64,000 nt of DNA from Verticillium longisporum (taxonomy: Eukaryota > Ascomycota > Sordariomycetes > Glomerellales > Plectosphaerellaceae): contig JAETXT010000003.1 in NCBI GenBank assembly GCA_019188255.1, positions 3,906,001-3,970,000 on the forward strand, read 5' to 3'. Both the position numbers and the translations under genes were made by a program. The notes below the pieces were generated by a model. The model worked only from the letters and a program-made list of their open reading frames with translations. It had not been told where the DNA came from and searched no databases. Below are positions 11,220 through 23,532 of the stretch, in pieces. How positions within the stretch are numbered: position 1 is the first letter of the stretch; every line of letters begins with the position of its first letter.

Positions 11220-14200
11220 ACTGGCCAGGAGGTCGAAAGGCGTGTCTGGGACTGGGAATGAGCGTCAGGGCGTGTCTCCGTGGCTGGCTCGGTCGGCGCA
11301 GCTGATGGCGATGTACGAAGGTCAATCTCCCGATCCGTGTGAGAGAGTACGAGCAAGACCGAAGATGCAGGAAGCGAAAAAAACGGCTGGCCTTTCCCCT
11401 TCCTGGGTTCCTGGCCTCCTTCCAGGTTTGGGGTGCTAGGATGTAAGGGGTAAGGCCCTGTCAGTTGCCGGGACACTGTGCAGGTGCAGTTGTCCGAAGA
11501 CGTCGAGGTGCCTACCGAGCCCACAGTAGGCGGGCCGCGGGAGTCATCCGTGTGTGCACTTTGTGGGAAAAGACCTCGCAGAACCCGCAGGAAAGGGGGT
11601 TATGCGACAGATGCACCGCGACTGAACTAGTCACTAGCCTTGCCGTTGGCGTACTCAACGGTTTTATGACGTGGCCTCTGCTGGGACGAAAGCACGAGTG
11701 AGCCCCATGGTGATGAGAGTTGTGCTCGAGTTGTTTCGGTTCGTTAAACAGAGCTGATGGCTTTGTGATTGACGTGGAGCCAGGCGGGGAAGCTGTAGTC
11801 GCTTGCGCAACTCGCTAGCGTCGAGGATCGTCTCGAGTCCGATTCCCCGACGATTCTGACAGCTCGTGAAGATAACGCCTGAGTTGCAACGGAGCGACCG
11901 GCTGAATGCTGGGTGAATACTGACGAGTGAGGACTGACTGAATCTCAGCGGCCGTACCTAGCTACCTAAAGTTAGGTGGGCCAGTGGAGAGAGAGGGGGA
12001 CACCGCTGAAAGGATCACCAAAGGTGTCCAGGATCGTGCCAAGCCGACCCGTCCCGCGCGCAGGGGTGGATGGCCACACTGTACTGTACCTCAGGCAAGG
12101 TACAGCAAGGTAAGGATAAGGCTACTGGGACATGACCATGCCTGATCAACGGTAGCTCGTGGGTCCCCGCGAAAGCTCATCAGCCGCCCCTGTTCCCCGC
12201 TGTCTTGCCCCCTGTTCATAGCACGCTGGAATGCACAACCATGCCCCCATCATGGCAGGGCATGAGGCAGTCTGCTCTCCCTTACCTCGAAACAACCTTT
12301 TAACCGTCACGCTGTTGAGGCCAAAATCGCGGCCGCCTAGGTGTCAAAGCCCGTCTTATGGCCGGGCGAGGTCCTCTCTGGATGTCCACGGCCTCCGTGA
12401 CAGAAGCCACGATGGATGTGCTTGTCAGTCGTTGTCGAGCATGTTCTGTGGCCGGTTGCTGACGTTCTTGATGCTGTTCATAATCGACGACCACAAGCGA
12501 GGCGACAGCACCGTGCACAGCACGTGGTTGGCGACATGCATGCTCTCTCCCCCAATACAACGTTGTGTCGATCAGTCCCCATGCCCAGGGTTGTCGAGCT
12601 GAGTGAACAAGCGGCCAAAAAGAATGGAGAAAAGTCTGCTCGAGGACAAAGGAATGACAATTGTCCCGGCTACTTGGTGTTCCGTCCTGGATGGCACAAA
12701 TAAGTGTTGTCAGAAATCAACTCAGGGCATTATCGCCGACGTCCAATAATTCTGTGCAGAGCCATGCAAACTCAGAACCCCAGTCCATCCAATCACCTGA
12801 AGCAAAGTTCAGTCCGTCACCAGGTCACAATAAAGTGACAAGTGATATACCAACTTTAGGCAGACTTGGTGTCATTGTCATCACACATACTCACACACCA
12901 GCTCCGCTCTTGCGCAAAGGCAGAAACAAGAAGGAGATGGAAACGCCGTCACATCCTGACGTGCTTCGTCGAGGCGAGTCAGACTGTGATTTCGAGTCAT
13001 GATCGTGCCGTTCGCTTTTTTGCTCTGCATCGAGAAATGTAGCCGAACGGCCCTGGCCGTAGAGTCCCCTCCTTCCCTCTTGGCAGGTTTGAAGTTTCCA
13101 GTTTATTGATTACGTGCATACGAGTGGGCATTGCGTTCGATGTGTGCCTCTCGCAAGATCCATGTCGACGATCGCGCTGCGAGATCCGCGGCTGTGCATC
13201 GCCTCAAAGAGTTGGGACGATTTCGATGTGGTAGGATGGATGGCCTGTGTGCCAGCCAGGCTTTAACTTCAGCCGAGCCAGATTACCGATAGCGATGACG
13301 CCGATGGTGCAGTCGCGTTCTTACCAGTTACCCGGACAGCAAGTCCAGGAGGCCGAGTCGTCTCGTCAGCCGACACGGCCTGCATGAAGGATCCTTCGTG
13401 TTCTGCGGACACTTGGTTCAGAACACGGAGGGAGCGAGGAGGGGTGTCGGTCGTGGCACAGCGTCTTGGCTTCCTGTTTCCTCTTGCACTTTTTTTTCTT
13501 TCTCGTTCTTGCTTGGAAATCTCTCAGCTGGCGTGGATATGCACATTGGTCTCGTCACAATCTCCAAGAGATGAATGGACGGAGGGACAGGGTGCATCTG
13601 CAGACCTCGGAGGTTTGGCACTAGAGTTGTGCGAGTTCAGGCGAGACGAGTCAGAGAATAAGTCGTAGGTCAGGTCTGGACAAGCTCTCGCAACCTGCAA
13701 AACGACTCTCGACACGCCCATGAGCGCTGCCTTGCCGGAGAAGATGCTCCTCGTCGAGATGCGCCGTTTCGCTCTGTCTGGCTTTATAGATCAAAAGACC
13801 CTGAATTGGGAATAGACTAGCCCGGCCCAGCGTTCATCGCGTTTCCTTGAACCGATGAAGGAGAAAGGGAGGGCCTCGTGACAGTGAGCTGCTTGACACA
13901 ACAAGGTTGCGGCAGGGCTACTAGTCCTTGCGTCAACGGACGGGCTTCTTGTTGCAAATGCTCCGACGCGATTGGGGTGGGAAGACTCGAGGTGTCCGTT
14001 TAGCAGAGATGTTAGTGCAGCCACAGGTGGGCTAAGCACGATCCGACCAACGATGGAAGAGTCGGGTTCCCGCGATGAACCGTGTCAAGCTGGGAGAACT
14101 GGGATGGACGAGGTTGTCAGAGCGAGTAAGGGTCGTGCACTGGATCCCCCTCTCTCCCCGTCATCGCGCTACTGAGGAAACAGCGACGGCCCAGCCCGCA

Positions 14201-14553
14201 CACCGGATAAGCCAATGCATATCGCTGAAAAGAGGGACCACTGTCAAGCCTATGCATTTAGAGGCAGCGCGTCTCGCAACCACACTCCATCTCCCTCTCC
14301 CCATTCTCCATCGCCTCTTCCGCGTTCGCGACTGACCAGCGTTCGAGTCCCACCCTCCTCCCATCCTGTGAGCTCTGCGCTCCTCAACTCGGTTCGTACC
14401 CTTTCCCGCCTTCTCTCCCCCCCTCTCCCCGATCTGCCATCCTTCCCCCATTGACCCCTCCTGTTTTTCTTTTATCTCAGGTGGTGAGTCCACTGCTGAC
14501 TCGATCTCGGCTGCCACAGGTATCCGATGCTCGCTGCAGGCCCCCCAGTAGCC
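11220..14553. other. 3.3-kb gene-poor interval
   Basis: No open frame here resembles a known protein and none shows conserved splice structure. It should contain the divergent promoters of the dioxygenase (-) and the AIM11-like gene (+). The latter has a CT-rich leader at about 14280-14470 and a possible 5' UTR intron. TACCT/AGGTA-type motifs recur at about 11955-12115. Confidence 0.45.
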
Positions 14554-15116
14554 ATGGCCAACGATTCGGGACCACCGTCCACTCCCTCCTCCTCCTCCCT
14601 CTCCCCCTCCACCACGCCCTCCGTGGCGCGCCCCTCACCGGCCCACATCGACAATGGACCCTTCTCTCCAAGGGGACTGAAACAGCTCGGGTTGTTCTTT
14701 GCGGGCGCAAGCTTCCTCGTCTGCTCGACCCTCATCACGAAACGTGCCGTCACCCGCAAGAAGCTCGCTGCCTTCCCAAGTTCTACCAACCCAGCCACGC
14801 CGCCGCTGGGAAACAGGAAAACCCCGAGGGCTCCCTGATTGCGCTGGAGGCCCTCAACCTCGCGACACTCAACGTCTTTAGCTTTGGCGTCATGACCACG
14901 GGCGGCATTGCCTGGGCCTTTGACGTATCCTCTGTCGATGACTTGCGAGAAAAGGCACGACGGACCATCAGAGGCGAGGCAGGCAAGACGGACGAGGCTG
15001 CCGAGCGCGAGTTTGAGGAATGGGCAACCCGTGTGCTGACGAAGCTCGGCCACACCCCAGCAGCAGAGGAGAGCAGCAGCCAGGGCAAGCCGAGCTCATC
15101 AGAAAAGAAGGACTGA
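14554..15116 (+). CDS. AIM11: AIM11-like mitochondrial membrane protein, one frame break
   Basis: About 188 aa, related to fungal altered-inheritance-of-mitochondria protein 11. The Ser/Pro-rich N-terminus is followed by a first hydrophobic segment (LGLFFAGASFLVCSTLITKR) and a second (LNLATLNVFSFGVMTTGGIA) with the family-typical order LPKFYQPS, then LIALEALN, then TTGGIAWAFD. The C-terminus is charged. A missing base near 14770-14774, at the end of KKLAA and before LPKFYQPS, shifts the frame; both sides are family-like, so one uncalled base in a C/T run is the simplest explanation. An ATG at 14527 is in frame upstream, but 14554 in GCCATGGC context fits better. Molecular role is unknown in the family. 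Confidence 0.78.
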
Positions 15117-17045
15117 GAACGGTGGCGACGCCGGCAGCGAGCAGAAACGGAACGTTCAATACCCCCCTCTTCATGTCCGTTTTGCGTTTCCCAGTCCCTG
15201 CACACACACACACACACACACACACACGTCGAGGAGAAGAGACGGGCTCTGTACATGCATCAAAACGAACACATATTGCGGCGGAATAGACACAGCCCAG
15301 GACACGAGTGGATTGGCGAGGATGACATCTCTGTATAACAAACAAACAAACAACCCATGTATTGAAGCCACCATCGGCCCCCAAGCTCTCAGTGTTCAGC
15401 CTCACCCAACGTTCATGCGCCATAGGTGAGCCTGGCCCTCTGGCTCCAAAAAACAGCAGGACTACGTGCGTGTGCCGTCAGATCAAAGCCAGGGACCAGA
15501 ATCCAGGAAACCAACACGTCGGTCGAGCCGCCAACCGGATCTCTACAGACCCGTTCAATCGGGACAGGCACAGGAACAAAAAGAGACGTACATATCCAAG
15601 AGCAACCAGTTCTCCAGCGATCCGATGGACCTTGCCCATCCGATGGTTTTCGGACGCTAGCCATGCGCTGGTGTGTACATGGTATGTCTCTCTCTGCTGC
15701 AGGCCTCCTCGACCACCACCCCCCTTACCCTGTCTCCTCCGGGGCCCTGGTCTTTTCCTGGTCCAGATTGAGGATCGTGCTTATCTCCGTTGCAGGGGCC
15801 GCTTGGCTTGATGGCCGAACCGGCACGCAGAAACATCACTGCTGCTTGGTCCTCTCTCTTTCTCTGCCCCCCTTCCCCTTCCCCCACCAGTGGCTGTCTG
15901 CTCTAGCCAATGTCTGCCGCAGCTTGACGGCATTTTTCACTGCGCCTGGCGTCTGCGCCAGCCAACGGCGTCACCTTTCCGCCTTGGGGCGTACCCCTTG
16001 CGATGATGTGTGTATGCCCGTTGCTTTTTGCTCCGACTGGATGCCACCAGCCCAGTACGAAAACGGACAGGCATGCTTCCCCGGGGGAGCCTGCTGCCAC
16101 CCGTTACATGGGCAAGACGGGAGAGCGCCCCCCTCGACGGGTGCCTTGATGTGGCTGCCGTCATCAGTGCCTTCGTTTCTTAAGCTGCACATGCCTCCAA
16201 GCCAGTTTCCAGCCTCACAGGCCCTGACACAGTATCACGGTTTTCCAGGCCGAGACATGGCCTACAGGTACAATGAGCCAGTCACCTGGCGGACTCGTCA
16301 TCGGGAGGGACGAAAGGGGTGAAAGCGTACTGCGTCTGCAAGTTGACCTGTCCGAAAGATACACTCGGGCTGAACTCATGACGCACGACCGGGGTCGTAA
16401 ACACAGGGTCCCAAACACGATAGCCCACTGTCGACAGCAGCGCCACTCTTGTCCTGCATCGCCCTGGACGATCGCCAAGCTAATGTGGCTAAGGAAGCGG
16501 GAGTCTGTCCGCTGGCCCTTGATCAGTAGCGCTGTCTGGGCATACAGGGACATGGTCATGATGGGTACCTCTCGTCTACCACCTCTTCTTTTCCCCCTCT
16601 TCTAGCAGCTGGCTCTCGGTTCCAGCCCAGGCCAGGCGAGGATGGGTGGAGGTCAAGGCGCAACCATCACTTCCAACAGTTCAGTCAAGGGTCGAATATC
16701 CTGGTCCAACCTGGCGGGGCCGCTCATGATGAGAACGCTTCGCCTCGCCCATAAAGCGAGAGTGACTTGCTTCTTGCCCATGACCACAAGACGAGCCGCT
16801 CAACTTCATTGGCGAGCTGGAGTTTCATTACACCTCCGTGTTCATCCAGCATTACTGATCTTTCTCATCCTATCCCCATCTTGATCTATTCACCCTGCTT
16901 ATATGAACCCCTTCCTCGTCTCCTCCTTCCCTTGCTTCCCATCTGTCCAAGTGATAACACTCCTCGACTCTCTCTCTCTCTCTGAGCGAACCAACGCGCG
17001 GGAAGCCTTGTTTCGCCTGGACCATAATCCCTTTCTTTTACCGTC
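15117..17045. other. 1.9-kb intergenic region
   Basis: Holds a CA microsatellite and pyrimidine-rich DNA but no gene I can support. The largest plus-strand open frame (about 15426-16322) starts at GTG, has no recognisable motif and is Cys/His/Pro-rich, so I regard it as chance. CT-rich runs at 16860-16985 lead into the gene at 17046. Confidence 0.45.
15201..15228. repeat. (CA)n dinucleotide microsatellite
   Basis: Thirteen to fourteen perfect CA units directly downstream of the AIM11-like gene, probably in or just past its 3' UTR. Confidence 0.9.
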
Positions 17046-19722
17046 ATGAACACTCTTCACGGGATCCTGGCCCATGAAGGCCAGTCCCCTGACGGCATCG
17101 TCTTCCACCGTGGCGATCAGGTCACCATCTTCGATGACGGCCGCAACGACAGCTGCAACAACGAGGTGCACGTTTTGAACCACCAGACCAACCAGGCCAT
17201 TGTCGTTCCTGTCTCGGCCGTCTGCTGGGTACCGACACACAGCGAAAGCCGCCCGGCCGGCGTGACGCTGTTCACGATATATGGACGTCGCATCACCCAC
17301 CATCAACCCGGCGACCCGATGCCTTCTCTCGCCAACCGAGCTATCAAGGTTCTGCTCGGATCAGGCCACCAAGTCACACACACCGTCGTTACCGAGGACG
17401 ACATTTCGACATGGGCTCAGCGCCTGGAGGAGCCTGAGCGACAAGCCTTTTTCACATATCAGTGGAACAGTTTGCTTTCCGACTGGCCTGCCCGAGACAT
17501 GAACGACCTCCTCTCGGCTTGGCCATGCCAGGATTCAGATGGTCTCTCCGAGGGTGGCCTCTCCATGGGGACTACCAACTCGTGCATTAGTAGCCCGACC
17601 ACGCCCGCATTGAGTATTGACCAGATTGGGGGCCCGAGGCGTGATTCTGCCGTCGATGTTAGCTGTTCATCTCACAACAAGGACGGCCAGGACCCGATGT
17701 GCTTCCCCGGCGACGAGTACTCTCGCGGCGTGAGTAGCCCTCATCTCAGAGTCAACTTCTGCGGGCGCGAATACTAATTCGTCCCAGCTCAACCCCTACC
17801 TTGTCTCATCTGAGCCCGGCTCCCCGACAGGTTATGATGCCATCCCCCTCCCAACCTTTGCAGAGCAGCAGAGCGTGATCAAGCACGCTGCTCAAGCCGT
17901 GTCCGTGACAGCCCACCCGACAGCCACGATGGGTGGTCGACCCAGTGCCGGCTTCATGGCCAGTTCGTACCTCGGTCCCAGCGTAGGCCAAATAGGGTAT
18001 ACCACCGCCAATGAAAAATCCATCCCCGTCGTCTGTCAGAGCGCGGCAACCGACTTTCAAGTCAACTACATGTATCTTCCCAGCTCCGACGACTCCGAGC
18101 ACACGGGCATAAACCACCACCCGCAACAGCGTTACGAAGCAGCCAACAATGATGCTTCGTGGTCTCAACAAGCCGCCACAGAGTGGCCATCGTACCAGTC
18201 AGCAGAGGTTTACCAAGGCGTGCAGTCTTCGGACCAGTCTACGATGCCTCCTCCCGTCAACCAAGAGACTGTCCCACGAGCACACATGACGCCGATGCCT
18301 CTTCCTGCACTGTCAGAAAACGGTCACTACATGACCACTAGCCACTACGAGCCTGTTCCCATCCAGCGCTTCGATGACAGACATGCCGAGACCTTCGGCG
18401 CGTACAGCATGGCGAGCAACACACCTGCCTTCCACCGAACACAGGAGCGCCAGACCGTCGGCTTGACAGCTCCTCCCCAGCCTCCCAATGTCACCGTCTG
18501 GGCTCAGCAACAATCTTCCCGGCCCGGCAACGGCAGGACTCCCGTTCCTCAAGCTGCGCCTGTCAACTTCCGCCGTTCTCCGAGCCAGCAGTCCTCCGCT
18601 CCAGCTTTCCGGCCGGAGCTCATCGTCGACTTTTTCACGCGGCAAACACAGCCTCACATTGATGTCCTTGACGTGCGTCAGCGCGAGCAGCAGGACGAGG
18701 TCCTGTCCCCTGAACAGTCTGTATCCCCTTCGGTCTCAGAGTCCCTCGAGGTGATCCGAACTGCCACCGCGGAGACGCTGCGGGTTCTCGGTACACTTCG
18801 ACCTGGTTCGATGCCTTCTTTCAATCTCACGGAGCAGAGGCTCCGCGGTGAGGTCGAGAAGATCATCGCCTCCGTGCAGAGCATTCGCCAGATCGCCCTT
18901 GCTGGCAACGGACTGCCCCAACAAGACCGAAGGGCACTGAACCAGCAGGTGCAGAGCTTGGCCGGTTACATTGAGTACCTCGGCGAGGTCTTCCCTGACA
19001 TGGTAGAGCCGGCCAAAGCCTCCGAACCAGTCACCACCACCCAGACACAACCGTCTGCACCGTCCTCGTCGACGGCGCAGCGCCCAAGTACTGTGGCGGC
19101 GCAGACCGCCCACCCTGCGAACGGCATGGCCATCAACCGTGAGCATCAGAGACTGCTGCGCCAGCTCGCCGAAGATGTGGTGCCGTCGCACCCCAGGATG
19201 ATGAACCCCAATGTGGCTCCGGCGCCTTCCGCACCTCAGCCTGTGGTCATGATGCCGGGCCAAGACATGATGCCGGCGTTGTCTGGAGGTCCGTCTCCGA
19301 TCGACTTCCACCAGCCCAACTGGGCTGACGCCTCCGTGCCCACGATCGTGGACCCTGCCATGTCTGCGGGTTACCCTGCCGTCCAGTCCATCTCGGCGCA
19401 CTCCTCGCCGTACCTGGGTCCGGCTGCCGACCCCAACCCCCGCGGCCACTACCTGCTCCCCGGGTCGGTCGCCATGGCCACGACCGCCTCAGCCCCGGGC
19501 ATCGTGTCGACGCCGTCCGCCCCTTCCCCTCTTCGCCCTTCCCCTCGCGGCCGCCTCCCCCTCGTCCTGTCTCCCATGCCCATGCCCGTGGCCTCGTTCG
19601 ATCGCCGGTCTTCCCTACCCGGCCGCCGCGTCGCCCAGCCTCCCCGAGAGAGGGAACGCTACCGCGCGGCCCCGTACCCTCAGTCGTACCGCGGCACGAG
19701 CGATCGTAAGGGTTCCATCTGA
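17046..19722 (+). CDS. Large Pro/Gln/Ser-rich protein, not recognised
   Basis: Exons 17046-17729 and 17788-19722 give 872 aa; the 58-bp intron has GTGAGT, an ACTAAT branch site and CCCAG. I do not recognise the family. Residues 1-130 look folded (FHRGDQVTIFDD, an aromatic-rich stretch, HQVTHTVVTEDDISTWAQR). The middle is rich in Pro, Gln, Ser, His and Met. A helical segment at about 538-640 has regularly spaced Leu/Ile (SLEVIRTATAETLRVLGTL and LRGEVEKIIASVQSIRQIAL). The C-terminus is Pro/Arg-rich. There are no zinc-finger, homeodomain or membrane signals. Composition resembles fungal regulatory or scaffold proteins, but that is only an inference. The gene stands alone, tail-to-tail with pantothenate kinase. 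Confidence 0.75.
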
Positions 19723-20934
19723 GCCTGCTCACATGTCATCGTTTGGCTAGCTGCATTATATTGTCTCGTCCCTTTTTTCTTTCTCCACATCTCTCCTGTA
19801 CTATCAATCACTAGGGGGTGTGGCACATTTGCATCTTTTGCTGTTCATCTGGCATTTTTATACCCCTCCGCCCCCCGCAAAACAAAAACACACGAAACGA
19901 ACGAACCGTCAACAGCGGCGCAGTCTGTCTGCGTCGTCTTTTATTCTGGTTCTCTCATGTTCCTCCTTTCTATATGATTATGACCCCGGCGCACGCACGT
20001 TTTGTACTCCAACCGATTGATTGGAAAGCAAGGTACCATGGGAAAGGCTGTCTGACCAAAAAGCAAACACACGAAACGCACACAACAAACAAAACGCGCA
20101 TCTCCTATGTCCAAAGTTCATCTCTAACGTAAGGGACGGGTGGCTGGCTCTTTTTTTCTTGATTGGTCTTCGACATGTTACATCGCTGCCGTCTCTCTCT
20201 GTCGCAGGGACCCGGTCGAGCATTGTTAGCTCCCGAGCAGAACTACAGGATGCCGGGCTTTTTCTTTTTCTTTTTGAATTAGTGTGTACAGCGAAGAGCG
20301 ATTGGGGGTTTCAAAGTCAGTTATTTGCTTTTTCGCTTTTATATCGAGCCTTCTCTGGGTATGTGGATGGGTTATCATGCTTAACGCGGCTCTGCCGGGC
20401 CAGTTCTTCTTTTTCTTAATGTACGCTCATAATGCGGCGCGGAGGTGATGACGGACCACCAAAAAAAGGGGTGCAGAGAGGGGGTTGTTGTTCTCCCCGT
20501 TCTCGCTCAGGCATCTTGACACGTGTCGGACGGCGAGAACAAAAAACGATACATACACACAGACAACCAATATAAAAGAATATCGGGTATCAAGAAGAGA
20601 TTGATTCTCAATCATGGGTACATAATTCTGCTGGTGACTATGCTTTGGCTTCAAGGGAGGTATGCTAGTTTTGTTTTGATGAAATACGAAAAAAAAAAAA
20701 AAAAACCTCCGTCGGATGAGCCCGCTGTTCATGGCTTCTTCTGCCCCGTACGTTATCCAACACACCTTTTCGGATTAGGGTGCCTTGCTCAATGTGGATC
20801 CGAGCCCTCCTCTCGCCGTCGTCTCAGGCCCGAGACGCTTCTTTTCTGGTTTCTTTCCCGCAGCCGCCTTTGCGCCGGTCACTGCCTTGGAACCTGTCCA
20901 TAGCATTACGCTGGAGCACGAGGACCAACCCCCC
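19723..20934. other. Spacer between convergent genes
   Basis: AT-richer 3' flanking DNA of the unknown gene (+) and pantothenate kinase (-). It holds a long A-run at about 20690-20706 and a perfect 10-bp palindrome GACACGTGTC at 20518-20527. No gene seen. Confidence 0.45.
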
Positions 20935-22623
20935 TCATGGCGCCGGCCCCGACGAGTCCTCCGCGTAATCGTCAACAAGGTCCTGCATCTCTGGGTCGTG
21001 GCCCCTCGCGCGCTGCCGCAGCCGACCCTCGAGCCCAACATCATCCTCGAAACTGCCCCTGCGGCCCCAGTTCCGCGGCTGCCTCTTGAGGAAGGCGCCG
21101 ACGGCGCCGAGGTAGCCCTCGTGGCGGAGAAAGTAGGCCTGCTTGGCGCCCTGGGACCAGAACTTGATGGCGTAGGAGAGCGTATTGATGGTTTGGCGGT
21201 GGCCGCGGATGAAGGAGCCGCCAAAGTAAATGTGCGAGAGGTTGTGGATCTGGGACTGCAGGTAGGCAATCTGGCCGATATTGTTGGAGATGGCGTACAG
21301 GAGCGAGCGCGAGATGTCGCCGCCCGAAAACGGCGCCGCGTTGGCGGCGTCGTGCTCAGCGTCGAGCGGGTGGCGGGCGGCGTCGCTGGCGGCGGCCGAT
21401 GAGTCGCCATTGTGCAGGCCGCCGTGGTCCTCGGCCTCGTGTTCGGCCTCGCGCTTCATGCGGAAGACCTTGCCGAAGGAGGAGGCGATGGTCGTGCTCT
21501 TGAGGCCGATCTTGCCGTAGTCGGTGCCGTAGATGTCGCCGACGAGCATGTCGACCTTGGAGTTGTCGCCGCGCTCGGCGGCGTCGAGCATGTCGTCGAA
21601 GGAGCGGGCGCCGGTCAGGAGGGAGAGGAGGCCCCAGAGAGTACCGCCGCCGAGGGAGGTGCCGCCGACGCGCTGATACTGACGGGGGCCCGAGACCTTG
21701 AGCATGGAGACGCCGGAGCCAATGTTGACGAGCAGGTAGGGGTAGATGTCGTCGGAGGGAGAGGCAAAGTGCATGGGGTCCGTCTCGCTGTAGGTGAAGA
21801 CTTCGCGGGGAATTTCGGTGATGAAGAAGTCGAGGCCAATAATGAGGCACTCCATCTCGTCCTCGCGCAGGACGTCGACGCCCAGGACATGCCTGATCTT
21901 GTCGTAGAACTTGAAGGCGCCACCGCCCGTGGCCATGACGCTGAGGGCGCCAGGTTGTGATCCATTGAGTGTCTGCTGCTTGTCCTTGAGGTGGCGCATG
22001 AACTCTATGCAGTCGTCTATGCGGTCGGTTTCAAAGTTGAGGAAGTTGAGGCGGCCGCCGGGCTCTTTGAGTGGGCCTCACGAGAGAAGTAGACGAGCTT
22101 GATGAGGGAGCCGCCGATCTGGACACCACGGTGCGGTCAGCCCTCTGTTCCGTCATTGTGTGTGTGTTCTCATGACCGGGCAGTGGGACGGGGGGGGCAG
22201 CGCACGGCAGCGAGCGGCGCAAGGCCTGGGTTCGGAGCCGAGGCTGCCCCAGCCGAGGGGCAGTGGAGGAAGAAGGGGGGGGCTATTCTTTCATACGTCG
22301 ACAGCAATATGGCTCACGACAGCCGTGTGGTTCGGCAGACGAATGTCGCTCGTTTCGTGATGTGTGGGAGATATCCTGCCAGTGGCAGCGGCGGCGGCAG
22401 GGGCTTTCGGGGGGCTCGAGTCTGGGTCGACGATGAAGGCGCCCTTGACGTTGATGCGCACCGAACCCGGGCGGATGATGGTGCTGTCGATCTCTTCGGT
22501 TGTCGTCATTGTCCTGGGCCTGCCCGTGATAGGTGCGTCTGTCGTTGACGTCTGTGTGGCCTGGTGCTGGTCTGACGCGACGTCCTCTATGGCAGAGCCG
22601 TCATCGACAATGACGGGCGACAT
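20935..22623 (-). CDS. CAB1: Pantothenate kinase (type II, eukaryotic), one frame break
   Basis: This kinase phosphorylates pantothenate in the first step of coenzyme A synthesis. Exon 1 22623-22297 and exon 2 22118-20935, joined as SHIAVD/IGGSLIKLVYFSRE, give about 503 aa. Family marks in order are DIGGSLIKLVYFSR (phosphate-binding start), PYLLVNIGSGVSML, VGGTSLGGGTLWGLLSLLTG, GDIYGTDYGKIGL, SNNIGQIAYL, IYFGGSFIRGH and LRHEGYLGAVGAFLKR. The 178-bp intron starts GTATGA. A base is missing near 22068-22073, between FSREAH and KEPGGRLNFLNFETD, and the frame changes there; the enzyme is essential in yeast, so an assembly indel is likely. Start is uncertain: ATG 22623 is taken, ATG 22509 would remove 38 residues. 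A His/Ala-rich insert (about residues 300-335) is poorly conserved. Confidence 0.88.
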
Positions 22624-23532
22624 GGTGGTGATGGCTCGTGTGACAGCGGCTGCTGGTGGCCTGCTGCTTGCCGAGTCGCGTGTGTGGAGGGGGTCGGCGC
22701 AAAGGCTCGTGATGGCAAGCTGTCGGTGCCGAGCATCAATCAATTGGCGGTCGAGGCTGTGATTCTCGTGATGAAGGGGGGAGACACTACTTGAGCAGCA
22801 GCGGTACGTGGCATGGGCATGGAGAGGGTCGAGGTGTTTCGGGCATCTCGTCTCTGATCGCGATTTACTCAACAAAGCAGGAGGGGCTGAGCCGGGCCCT
22901 CTGTCGAATCCAAGCTCTCACCTCCCACTTTTTTCTTGACTCTTTTAGGGGTTTTCGGCCGGAGCCTTTGTCAATGTGGGGGAGCCTGGGCCAGATACCG
23001 AAGTTGCGACAAGCCGCAGGTTACAGCATGTACTTTTGCGCCTCGGTCCAGGGGAACGCGGGGCACTTCTTCTCGGCTGTCATGGAGCCTGGCTCTCAGG
23101 TACTTGTCATGGAGCCTGGCTCTCAGGTACTTGTCATGGAGCCTGGCTCTCAGGTACTTGACGTCAGGTACCGCCGGCGGGTAGAGATTCGCCCAACGTT
23201 TTGCTCGCCCGCCCCAGACAGGTCCCTGTATTCCTGGCGGCCCTGTTCCCCAGCCCCCCTCGAAACCCTCGGCCATGACTGACGACTGCCTTCACGTCAC
23301 ACGAGCGGGAGCGCCGATGGGAACAATATGTATTGTACATGTTTCATTGGCAGCGAAAGGTGGCCCAGATTGTAGCTTCATGTGAAATGGACCAGATGGT
23401 CAGGAAATTGGCCATCAATCCTTCACGCGCAAAACTCCGATCCTCCGAGCTAAAGTGGTATCCTGTAAAAAGAAATAAAGAAAACAGAATCCTGGGTAGG
23501 TATACAGAAGCGACATTTCCAACAGTCTTCGT
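22624..23532. other. Promoter region of pantothenate kinase; 3' end of RGS gene
   Basis: No gene seen. Contains three perfect 27-bp direct repeats (23079-23159) and, further right, the 3' flank of the RAX1-like gene. Confidence 0.45.
23079..23159. repeat. 27-bp perfect tandem repeat, three copies
   Basis: Units 23079-23105, 23106-23132 and 23133-23159 are identical, each beginning GTCATGGAGCC and ending CAGGTACTT; a partial echo (GTCAGGTAC) follows. Because 27 is divisible by three, open frames run through it on both strands, but no gene model supports translation. Confidence 0.95.

Noticed and set aside
15426..16322. Plus-strand open frame of about 298 codons in the gap after the AIM11-like gene
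   Set aside because: It opens with GTG, lacks any recognisable motif, has a Cys/His/Pro-heavy composition typical of chance frames in GC-rich DNA, and shows no splice context.
18736..19449. Long antisense open frame over the 872-aa gene
   Set aside because: Arg/His/Gly-rich shadow of a Pro/Ser/Ala-rich coding strand; no motif.
21412..21960. Plus-strand open frame over pantothenate kinase
   Set aside because: Val/Ala/Gly/Asp-rich mirror of the kinase codons; the minus strand carries all family motifs.
22791..23282. Open frame spanning the 27-bp repeat
   Set aside because: It stays open only because the unit is a multiple of three; flanks show no coding character and overlap the kinase leader.
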